Source: Isochrysis galbana
Taxonomy: Eukaryota > Haptophyta > Isochrysidales > Isochrysidaceae
Assembly (NCBI GenBank): GCA_018136815.1
Contig: CM030931.1
Coordinates: 3,522,111 to 3,586,110, forward strand
Direction of reading: 5' to 3'
DNA: 64,000 nucleotides
Part shown: positions 55,840 to 64,000 of the stretch, in pieces
Numbering within the stretch: the stretch's first letter is position 1
Layout: each line of letters opens with the position of its first letter
The notes under the pieces: generated by a model
The model's input: only the letters and a program-made list of their open reading frames with translations
Told to the model about the DNA's origin: nothing
Database searches by the model: none
Program-made: the position numbers and the translations under genes

Positions 55840-57510
55840 ATGGGATGGGGGTGGCGCCCGGCACTCGGAGGCGTTCTCCTCCTCCTCTTTCCCGCTGCCG
55901 GCCATCGCCTGCCCGTTCGTGCCACCGCCACCGCCACCGCCACTGCTCAGCTGAGGCCGAGCGGCGGCCACCGCATGCCTCTCCATGGCGAGCGACGGCA
56001 CCCCTCAGCTTACGACGAGTTTGACGCGACAGGACATGTCTTCGTGGTGCAGGCAGACCTGCGTAGGCTGATGGCAGACGCCGTTCTCTTCCCCACGCGC
56101 TCACTCATGAATACCGAGTGGTTTCCCGACGGGCCGCCCCACCTGGGCAACAACAGCCTGCGAGATGTATCCGCCTTCAGCTACACCGAGGTGGACCGAG
56201 TGCGCTGTGCTCGACCGACCGCCAAGGGCACACCCGCCATATGGCTCAGCTGGGTCTTCTGGGAGTTCGACGGCGACCCGCCGGTCGAGTGGTTTGTCTC
56301 GGCGGCCGAGCAGTTTTTGCATCGGGCGTATGAGACGGCCCTCGCGTCCGCCGAGTCGCCCGTCTGTGGCCGCCAGCTGCCGCTGCTTGCGCTTCCCGTC
56401 CTGGGGACGGGTCATGGTGGAGGCTCGCGAGCCAAGGGCGAAGTGCTCGTCGCGCTCATGTCGCTGCTCTCCACCTTTGTCGAAACACGTCCTGTGGACG
56501 TCGTGCTTGTTACAAGGGACCGGCAGATGCTCTCCGCTGCTCAAGCTGCGCGCAACCAGAATTATGGCGTGGCACATGGCTCGCGAGCGTGGGACGTACT
56601 CTTCGACACCGAGCCGCGCCTGCGCCAGCAAGCATCGCAGCTCGCCTCGCTCGCCTCGCGTGATCAGCTCGTCCTGTTCCTAGGCTCGGGCATAAGCAGG
56701 GCAACCAACTTGCCCAGCTGGCGCAATCTCATGTCGGAGCTTGCTGAGCGTGCCGGGCTGGGCGCATATGAGCTGCATCAATTGAGCCGGCTTTCGCCAC
56801 AAGACCAAATCAAGGTGCTTCAGCTGCGTCTCGGCAGACGGAGACACGAGTGCGAATCGAACGCCCTGACCGATACCGGCGACGCGGCGACCATCGAGTA
56901 CTTGCAGGAGTTGGGCACGCTTGAGTTGCAGCGCATGGTGGTGCGTCAGCACGCTTCGCCCTCGCCGTTCGCCGATGATCCTATGTGCTCTTGAGCAGCA
57001 TCTCGACTACGGCGCCCGCCCACATTATGCTTTTCAACCCTCTGAGACCAGCCCCTCGTCCATGCCGGCACAGATTGAACGGCTCGATACGCAGATGTAC
57101 GCTATACCCCATGCGCTGCTCGCTTCACTACCGCACTCTGCGGCTGTCACCACAAACGCAGACTTGTGCTACGATCTCGCATGCGCGTCTGCCGACGTCA
57201 GCTTGAATATATTGCCGTACGACACGCGCATCTCACGATCATCGTCGCATCGCTGGATCCTGAAGCTGCACGGAGATGTGTCGCATCCGGTCGACATATT
57301 CCAGGCGAGACATCCGCTTTTCCATTTGCTGTCCTGCCTTCAGCCCCAAATTCTGGCCCATATCACTCTCCCTCTTACCGCCCGCTTCGCATTGTCCCCG
57401 AAAGGCCTACTCCCGGGCTGCTCCATATGGCGCCGACCGCCAGGCGCTCGTGGGAATAGTACAGGCACTCCTCATCACTAAGCACATGCTTTTTCTGGGC
57501 TTTTCCCTAT
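55840..57510 (+). CDS. Secreted macro-like plus SIR2-like (SIR2_2) NAD-linked protein, cut by assembly gap
   Basis: Exon 1 55840-56940, exon 2 56996-57289, exon 3 about 57405-57510 entering the N gap. The first intron (55 nt, GTGCGT...TTGAG) restores frame exactly; the second is less certain. Order: signal peptide (MGWGWRPALGGVLLLLFPAA); a macro-like domain (VFVVQADLRRLMADAVLFPT at about residue 67, and LALPVLGTGHGGGSRAKGEV with VDVVLVTRD at about 185-240); then a SIR2-like fold with LVLFLGSGISRATNLPSWRN (NAD-binding GxGxS), VTTNADLCYDLA (the T-x-N-x-D motif), KLHGDVSHP with the catalytic His, and QALLITKHMLFLGFSL. In bacteria SIR2_2 domains are often NAD-cleaving defence effectors; macro domains bind ADP-ribose. 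A secreted version is odd. After the gap a frame ends NVFEVYK at 57792-57794 and may be its C-terminus. Confidence 0.68.
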
Positions 57511-58415
57511 NNNNNNNNNNNNNNNNNNNNNNNNNNNNNNNNNNNNNNNNNNNNNNNNNNNNNNNNNNNNNNNNNNNNNNNNNNNNNNNNNNNNNNNNNN
57601 NNNNNNNNNNTTTCGTTGGCCTACCCAAGGCCTCCTTGTTTTTGCCGCTCATTTGGCCGCGTGAACACTGCCGCACGCTCTTCTGCGTGTCCTTGGCGCG
57701 TCGTCGGGTCTCATCCGGTGTCAGCCCGGTCCCATCGCCATGTTCAATGCCATCCTAAGCACGTGGCGCCAACGTGTTCGAGGTCTACAAATGACTTGGT
57801 CAAGGAGGGCTGCTGCAGCAGGCTGCGTGCCTTGTGCTGCGACAGTGCAATCATATGTGTAGGGTGCGCTGAATACGGCGCTGCAGCCGTGCGCAATACG
57901 CAATACAACCAGAAAGGTACTTGCTAGTGGCCTGCGAGCGCCCACAGCGTGAGGCGTGCAGACATGGAGGATAGAGGAGGAGCAATATCGATGCATGCAA
58001 TAACCCACTAGAACATCGCTTTCGATAATAAGAGAATGTAGCAATAACACAGAAATCTTTACAAACTTACCGCTGCTTGCACGGCTCGAGGCAGAGTGCT
58101 AGTGCTACCCATTAGGCACTACCCACCGCCCTCACCTTCCGCCTACAACCCCTTGTTCCCCTCCGCCCCAGGTCCAAGTCGAAGTTCGCTAAAGGCGGAA
58201 TCTCTAGGTTCGGAGATGTCGGGCGCGCTGCTTCAACCAGGGGCTAGTGGCTTGGGAGAGTAATAAACCTTTTAATATTCTCACCGCACACGCGGCCGTG
58301 GACCCAAGGTCGTTTGCCTTCATTTGGTACCCCTCGTTTCCAAATACGCGATGCGCCGGTACCAAAAAAATCGTCTAGTATTTAAGCAAAGGCACCCACC
58401 TCACAGTGCTCAACC
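57511..58415. other. Assembly gap (57511-57610), uncertain gene tail and a dispersed repeat
   Basis: 57511-57610 is N. 57611-57794 may hold the last exon of the SIR2-like gene. 58060-58250 is the partner of the 10090-10265 repeat. 58260-58415 is AT-rich with a TATTTAAG word at 58379, about 38 bases before the next ATG. Confidence 0.45.
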
Positions 58416-59206
58416 ATGTCTATAAATGGAATGGCGGCTGATGATGTAGTACGCAAGCGATTCCATAAAAGGGTCGCCAATGCCCTCATCAACGCGGGGA
58501 AGATGCCAAGGTTGGACCGAGATGCAGAAAACTTGATCAATAGTCTCAAGAATGACGAATATGTAAAGTTCCTAGATGTAAGTTTTTGGGATCCGAATGA
58601 TGTGCCCAATAGCATCAATGTTCTGAAGGAAGAAGTGGTCAAGACTGCCACAAACACCGTGATGATCGCCGCACGGGGTATACTATCACGAACATTTCGT
58701 CACCCCCCCCGTCCCAGCGATAAGATTAATAAAAGGGCGAGCTTCTGGCTTACAAATGTTCATGTAGAACTTGAACTGAACGAGAAAGATTACGAGGACG
58801 CCGCCAGGGCCACCATTCGCGGCTTATGTTTCCAACCATCGATGAAAAAGTCCCATCCATCCAGGCCATCAAAGCCGCAATGTCATGGTTTGCGTCGCGC
58901 GCTTCCTTCCAATTCATAGACTATGCTCATAAGGTAACTCACGTGAGTGGAGACAAGCGGTTGAACCCACAGGGCGCGATTGAAAGTCTCAAAGGCGAGT
59001 TAGATAATGACGAGGATTTCAATGACCTGAGTGAAAGTACCACTTGGGATTCGGAGAATGTACTCGAGAGCATCGATTCTCTGAAGAAGGAAGTGTTCAA
59101 GACTGCCGCAGACCCCGTGATAAGCTGCGCATGGGGTATACTCTCGCGAACATATATACACAACCCCGACGAATCGATGGAAACGAGCCTCAGCCGGAGA
59201 TCATAA
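58416..59206 (+). pseudogene. AT-rich, internally duplicated gene with a frameshift (unknown family)
   Basis: Frame 1 runs from ATG 58416 (MSINGMAADDVVRKRFHKRV) to about 58825; a +1 shift is then needed to continue in the frame ending at 59206 (FPTIDEKVPSIQAIKAAMSW on). The two halves repeat each other: VSFWDPNDVPNSINVLKEEV..KTATN.V...GILSRTF in the first and STTWDSENVLESIDSLKKEV..KTAADPV...GILSRTY in the second, roughly 130 residues each. No family recognised. Composition is far more AT-rich than host genes, like the islands at 8.7-9.5 kb and 38.3-41.2 kb, so a foreign origin is suspected. If the shift is a sequencing error the gene may be intact. Confidence 0.5.
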
Positions 59207-59239
59207 TCATAAACCCCAGCCGGAGACCATAAACAGCTA

Positions 59240-59425
59240 CATTGTGCCTCTCTCTCGCTGCCTCTCTCTCGCTGCCTCTCTCTCGCTGCCTCTCTCTCGC
59301 TGCCTCTCTCTCGCTGCCTCTCTCTCGCTGCCTCTCTCTCGCTGCCTCTCTCTCGCTGCCTCTCTCTCGCTGCCTCTCTCTCGCTGCCTCTCTCTCGCTG
59401 CCTCTCTCTCGCTGCCTCTCTCTCG
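59240..59425. repeat. 14-bp minisatellite (CCTCTCTCTCGCTG)n
   Basis: About 13 nearly perfect copies, then GTAAGGCCTGTAACCA. The same junction occurs in the opposite orientation at 61040-61100 (TGGTTACAGGCCTTAC followed by three units), so both belong to one repeat family. Encodes only artefactual open frames. Confidence 0.9.
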
Positions 59426-59870
59426 TAAGGCCTGTAACCACTTGGATTTGGGACTAACCGGATATTGTGGGTAGTTCACCGACCCCTATCTAGTTAGATA
59501 GTGATAGTGACCGACCCCTATCTAGTTAGATAGTGATAGTTGATAGTTGCAAATGGCCCCCTGGGTAGCTGGGTATTCTGGGTATCCCGATACCCATGTC
59601 CCATACATATACTAATAGTCGTGCTATTGTGGAAATCAAAGCCGCAGCTTGGATTGTAACGAGATGAACGAGATGTAACGAGATGGCCTGATGGCCCGAC
59701 GACGAGATGAACGAGATGGCCTTGATGGCCCGACGAGATGAACGAGATGGCCCGAGGGCCCGACGAGATGAACGAGATTTTCGATTTAGAGACAAGCGGG
59801 AAACCGGGGCGGAAGGAACTGGCAAGGAAGCCGGCAGGAAGGCAGAGGAAAGGTCTTGGCAAGGCGACGG
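59426..59870. repeat. Short tandem duplications
   Basis: ACCGACCCCTATCTAGTTAG is repeated at 59469 and 59510 (period about 40). 59660-59780 has four GACGAGATGAACGAGATGGC units of 30-40 bp. No gene. Confidence 0.7.
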
Positions 59871-60337
59871 AGGCAGGACTTTTTAACAGTAGGCGGAGGC
59901 AGGACTTTTAACGGTAGACGGAGTGCAGGATTTTTAACGGTAGACGGAGTGCGGAATTTTTAACAGTAGGAAGGCAGGATTTTTAACGGTAGACGGAGTG
60001 CGGAATTTAACGGTAGAAGAAGAGCGTGGAATTTAACGGTAGAAGAAGAGCGGAGAGGAGAAGGAGCGGGGCTCGAACTGCAGAGCGCTCCGTCCGGACT
60101 CGAACTCGCGACCCAGAGCAAAAGGTTGGTGGAGGCGGTGGGTTGAACCACTATGCCACGCGAGAGTTTACGTAGCCATAGGGCCGGTAGGAAGGGCTGA
60201 GAACCGCCCTATATACTCTAGGTATTTTTTCTTCTTTTTCACTCTTCTTCTTCTTTCTTCCTCTGTTCTTTTTACTGTTTTACTGTTTTTCTTTACTGTT
60301 ATTTCTTTTTGCCTCTGAGACATCGCGAATGCGACAG
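59871..60337 (-). repeat. tRNA-like dispersed repeat, copy 2 (A and B boxes present)
   Basis: On the minus strand: TATATAGGGCGG (60203-60214), then TGGCATAGTGGTT (A box, 60158-60146), then GAGTTCGAGTCC (B box, 60107-60096), about 50 bases apart, then a tail with several CTACCGTTAAA words. This order is that of a tRNA-derived SINE or a tRNA-like Pol III gene with an upstream TATA. The aligned part extends well upstream of the A box, to GCATTCGCGATGTCTCAG, more than a simple SINE would include. Copy 1 is at 31393-31803. Confidence 0.6.
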
Positions 60338-61906
60338 CTATATATATAATATATATTATTTATTTATAGTGTGATAGTGTGTGTGTGTACGTGTGTGTAC
60401 GCGCGCGCGCGCGCGTGTGTCGTGTGCGTGTGTGTGTGCCCCTACATATACGGCCGCAAGCCGCAATAAGCGGACCCATCCCCCCCCCCGGTATCGCTTT
60501 CCCCCTCCTTCTCCTTTCTTTTTTTTTTACTTATTTTGCGGCGGTGTCCGTTTTGAGAGGCGGGAGCCGACGCGAGGCGGCAGGCGGGAGGGAGGTGAAC
60601 ATGTATCCAAAAGAAAATGTTGCTGTGTGTGGGCATGCGGCCATCGGGTAGTTGCTGCCGGCAGATGGCCGGCGGCGGCGGGAGTCATTTTGCGGACGAG
60701 GCTCGGCGCCCAGCGCATCCACTCTGCACTCTGCGTGGTCGCGTGTGCTGCTAGCTGCTGGCAGCGCGCTGGCCTTAGCGTTGCAAGGGCACGACACCGC
60801 CAGCTGCGATGGGCGCAGCCAAGACGAAGCGCGAAGCGCCCGAGCCTGTCTTCGGCGTGCGCGCACTGCTGTACGGCGGCTCTGCCGCCGCTACCCGCTC
60901 GCTACCCGCGTGATTATCCTGAATAGTGGATTTTCACTATTCGGAACCAGTGGGTAGTAGCCCACCCCCTACCCACATGGAGGTGGGTAGTGGAAATCGG
61001 ATGTGGATGTGGGTAGGTGAGTAGCACGATACCCAGTTATCTGGTTACAGGCCTTACTCTCTCGCTGCCTCTCTCTCGCTGCCTCTCTCTCGCTGCCTCT
61101 CCCTCTGTGTGTGTCTCTCATCGCGGTCTGTCTCTCCCTCGCGCGCGCGCTCTCTCGCTCTCTCTCCACCTCCCCCCTCCTCCCCCTTGCTCTCTCTCCC
61201 CCTTGCTCTTGCTCTCTCTCCCCCTCGCTCCCTCTCCCCTAGCTCTCCTTCTCCTTCTCCCTTCTCCCTCGCTCTTGCTCCCTCTTGCTCCCTTGTTTCT
61301 CTCTCTCTCCCTTGCTCCCTCTCCCCCTCGCTCTTCTTCCTCTTCCTCTCCCTCTCTCTTGCTCCCTCTTGCCTCTTGCTCCCTTCTATCTCTCCCTCTC
61401 CCTCACTCTCCCTCCCTCTCGCTCTGTGCCCCCCCCCCCCTTCCCTCCCTTCCTCCCTCTCACTCTCCCCTTCATCACCCTTCTCTCTCTGCCCCCCCCG
61501 CCCTCTCTCCCCTACCCCTCCCTTTCTCTCTTTCTCTCCAAGCACGCGTAAGTGCGCGCGCATATGTTCATGCTCAGCGCGCGGTGCAGGAGTGCTCGCG
61601 TTGCAATTCATAAACGGAGACAAAAACGGAAGGGGTTGCAAAAACGGCAAAAACGGCCTGTTTTTGGCCTTCACAGAAAAACGGTAAAAACGTATTTCCC
61701 ATCTAGGGCCGTTGCAAAAACCCTCGAAAGTAAAAGTAGAAAAAAAGGGGCAAAGGGGGGGACAGGGGGGCTCGTGGACTCGGAGGCGGCCGATGGTCGC
61801 GGTGTTTTACTTGTAGACGCAAGCGGTGAGGGCCCCCCGTCCCTCCTGTTGGGGAGCGAGCTCGCGGCCCGAGGGCGCGTGGAGAGCTCGGGGGGGGGGG
61901 CGGAGC

Positions 61907-62005
<99 letters not shown>

Positions 62006-62256
62006 GGCAGAGGCGCGTCGGGGCCCTGCAGACCGTCCCTCTCGTGAGGAAAAGTATGGAGCATTATCAGAGGGAAGTTGCCTTGCCGCCATTTTGCTCA
62101 TTGTGGAGCTGGCGGGGCGACAGAGGACAGAGAGGGAGAGAGAGAGTGGAGAGAAGAAAAGCTGTTGAGCGCAGGTGGCAGTCGGCAGCAGAAGAAGACA
62201 CACGACGGGTGAAGAACACACATGGGAGAGAGAGGGGGGGGGGACGTCCATGGCAC

Positions 62257-62323
<67 letters not shown>

Positions 62324-62738
62324 GCTCGCTCGCTCCCTCCTCTTTCCCAACCTCTCTCCCTGTCTCTTTCCGCTGACGACAAGAGAGAAAGAAGAAAAAG
62401 ATTGGCTGAGTGTGCTCACAACCTGAAAAATTTGAGAGACTCCCGCTGGTTTAAGGGAAGAATTGGAAAGGAAGACTTGGACTCTCTAGGTAACTAACTC
62501 CCCACAGAGACTCGCCTCCCTTTGGCAGTAAGAGAGAGAGAACGAATTCTTGAAATAAGTCGAAGTCCAGAGCATGAGATGTGTGAAACGGCAAGCTTGA
62601 GGAGAAGATATCGCGACAGTCTTGCCTGAGAGGGAGGGTAGGGGAGAGAGGGTGGGAGAGAGAGTGAGAGGGAGAGGGGGGGGGAAGAGGGAGGGATATG
62701 GATAGAGAGATATGGAGGGAGGGAGGGAGGGAGGGAGG

Positions 62739-62811
<73 letters not shown>

Positions 62812-62882
62812 GGGGGTAAGAGAGAAGGGGGGGGTAAGAGAGAGGGGGGAGATAGAGAGATTCATAAATATATGGATAGATA

Positions 62883-62951
<69 letters not shown>

Positions 62952-63168
62952 AGAAAGAGAGACATGGAGAGAGAGGGAGGGAGGAAGAGAGAGAGTGTGG
63001 CCAAGCGAGGGCGCGCGCGAGGGAAGCCGCGCGCTCTCTCCCTCCCTTCCCCCTCCCCCCTTCCCCTTCCCCCATTCCCACATCCTCCGTCCCCCTCCTC
63101 CTCCCGTCCCCCTCTCACTATCCTCTCTCTCTAGCGGCGAGGGAAGGCTCGTCCTCCCGGCCTCGTCC
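60338..63168. other. Low-complexity region without recognised genes
   Basis: 60340-60440 TA and GT/GC repeats; 60440-60960 GC-rich, no domain; 61040-61100 inverted copy of the 14-bp minisatellite; 61100-61545 C/T tract; 61910-62005 GA repeat then about 55 G; 62262-62335 CT repeat; 62640-62960 GA repeats. Long open frames here (for example 61017-61687 and 62486-63118) are translations of simple repeat. Confidence 0.6.
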
Positions 63169-64000
63169 ATGCTCTCTCTTTCCCTCCTCGCCCCTCTCGC
63201 TGCGCTCCTCTCGCCTCCCCTCCCTCCCTCCCTCCCTCTCTCTCGGCAGCGCTGCCCCCCTCTCTCCCTCCTCTCCTCCTCTCTCTCTCCCCCTCTTTCC
63301 TCTTCCCTCTCCTCGGCCGAGGTGGCGGCGCCGGGCCTAGTCCCGCGCAACACAACACAAGGACGACTCCTCGCAGCTGCCACGCGTCTACAGAGCCTTC
63401 CGCCCACCGCAAACGTTGTCGCTGTGGGCGCGGCGCTCCATGGAGAGCCTCTATCTCCACACAACCTGACATCGCTGCTGCTGCTTCTCAAGCGGCGGCG
63501 GCGGTGGAAGCAGGCGGCGATGCTCTTCGAGTACGCGCTCGCAAATCGCGTCCCGCCACGGACTGCACACTATAACCTCCTGATGTCGGCGTGCGCACGA
63601 GGCTCGCCAAGCCGTGCCCTCGCGCTATTCGACACGATGTTGGCCGATGGCACGCATGTGCGGCCTGATGTGATATCGTACAACACGGCGATGTCGGCCG
63701 CGTCGTACGCGGGTGATATCGACCAAGTGCATGGGCTCTTTGCCAAGATAAGTGCTGCAGGCCTAGTGCCCACAACCATCAGCTTCAATATAGCCATCGC
63801 AGCGTGCGCCAGGGGAGGCGACTGGCAGCGGGCGCTTCAGGTGCGCCCATCCCGCCTCTCCCTTAGCGCTGCAGGTGCTCATCTCTGGCCGCCTCGCACC
63901 GCGCACCCACCGACACTCACCGCGCATCCATCCACCAACCTACTCACTGCAGTACTTCCGGGAGATGGAGCCCTTGAAAGTGGAGCGCACTGCGGTGACG
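63169..64000 (+). CDS. Pentatricopeptide repeat (PPR) protein, 5' part
   Basis: Exon 1 63169-63840 (224 codons), intron 63841-63952 (GTGCGC...CACTGCAG), exon 2 from 63953 past the window end. N-terminus MLSLSLLAPLAALLSPPLPP is a hydrophobic, Ser/Pro-rich targeting region. From about residue 105 there are PPR motifs: KQAAMLFEYALANRVPPRT, HYNLLMSACARGSPSRALAL..M, ISYNTAMSAASYAGDIDQVH, and ISFNIAIAACARGGDWQRAL continuing in exon 2 as YFREMEP. The 35-residue spacing and 'YN..M.AC...G....AL..F..M' pattern are those of P-type PPRs, which bind RNA in plastids or mitochondria. The target is unknown. The gene continues beyond the window. Confidence 0.85.
   Translation, partial: MLSLSLLAPLAALLSPPLPPSLPLSRQRCPPLSLLSSSLSPPLSSSLSSAEVAAPGLVPRNTTQGRLLAAATRLQSLPPTANVVAVGAALHGEPLSPHNLTSLLLLLKRRRRWKQAAMLFEYALANRVPPRTAHYNLLMSACARGSPSRALALFDTMLADGTHVRPDVISYNTAMSAASYAGDIDQVHGLFAKISAAGLVPTTISFNIAIAACARGGDWQRALQVRPSRLSLSAAGAHLWPPRTAHPPTLTAHPSTNLLTAVLPGDGALESGAHCGD

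Noticed and set aside
57611-57930. Short frames after the second gap as a separate gene
   Set aside because: Probably the tail of the SIR2-like gene or non-coding; too short and without motif to list as a gene.
61017-63118. Several 150-210-codon Ser/Leu/Arg/Glu-rich frames
   Set aside because: Translations of CT and GA simple repeats; open in all frames.

Overview
This is a nuclear genome window from a eukaryote, most likely a photosynthetic, flagellated haptophyte of the Prymnesium/Chrysochromulina/Isochrysis kind. The pointers are two fucoxanthin-chlorophyll a/c antenna genes, a cytochrome b5 front-end fatty acid desaturase, a CEP131/AZI1 basal-body gene, many short GT-AG introns (55-535 nt), GC-rich coding sequence and very long poly-G/poly-C and GA/CT tracts. 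The species call is inference; no rRNA or organelle sequence is present. Two 100-base N gaps (32411-32510 and 57511-57610) are scaffold joins, and both cut genes.

Gene layout. 2-670: C-terminal exon of a sulfotransferase-like protein. 2357-3538: phytanoyl-CoA dioxygenase-like protein (3 exons). 4851-6999: Gpt2/Sct1-type glycerol-3-phosphate acyltransferase (4 exons). 10351-12237 (-): ClpX. 15641-19249: CEP131 (5 exons). 20723-21676: secreted cyclophilin (2 exons). 25777-27556 (-): front-end desaturase (2 exons). 32511-36044 (-): alanyl-tRNA synthetase (10 exons visible, cut by the gap). 42915-43550 (-): unknown 211-aa protein. 46236-47801 (-): RING plus LRR protein. 50762-51496 (-) and 53145-53732 (+): head-to-head pair of antenna proteins. 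55840-57510: secreted macro-like plus SIR2-like protein, cut by the gap. 63169-64000: start of a PPR protein. These are unrelated housekeeping, lipid, flagellar and plastid genes with no operon logic. Exons were joined by hand from reading frame, splice sites and family motifs.

Mobile and foreign DNA makes up much of the rest. There is a decayed Copia pol (13.0-14.8 kb), two LINE reverse-transcriptase scraps, a 449-bp MITE that splits a small reading frame and has a clean 6-bp target duplication, TA-flanked MITEs, a tRNA-like dispersed repeat, a 204-bp satellite, and several copies of longer dispersed repeats.

The most unusual parts are AT-rich islands with virus-like genes. An aspartyl/asparaginyl beta-hydroxylase pseudogene sits inside a 1-kb element with terminal inverted repeats (8.6-9.65 kb). 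A 3.3-kb foldback element (38.14-41.42 kb) has nearly identical 0.97-kb arms, each carrying a two-helix membrane protein, around an ankyrin-repeat gene. It is followed by a palindrome-rich repeat array (41.3-42.0 kb). A frameshifted, internally duplicated gene lies at 58.4-59.2 kb. The first two islands share an 18-bp motif next to their genes, which suggests a common mobile or viral source.
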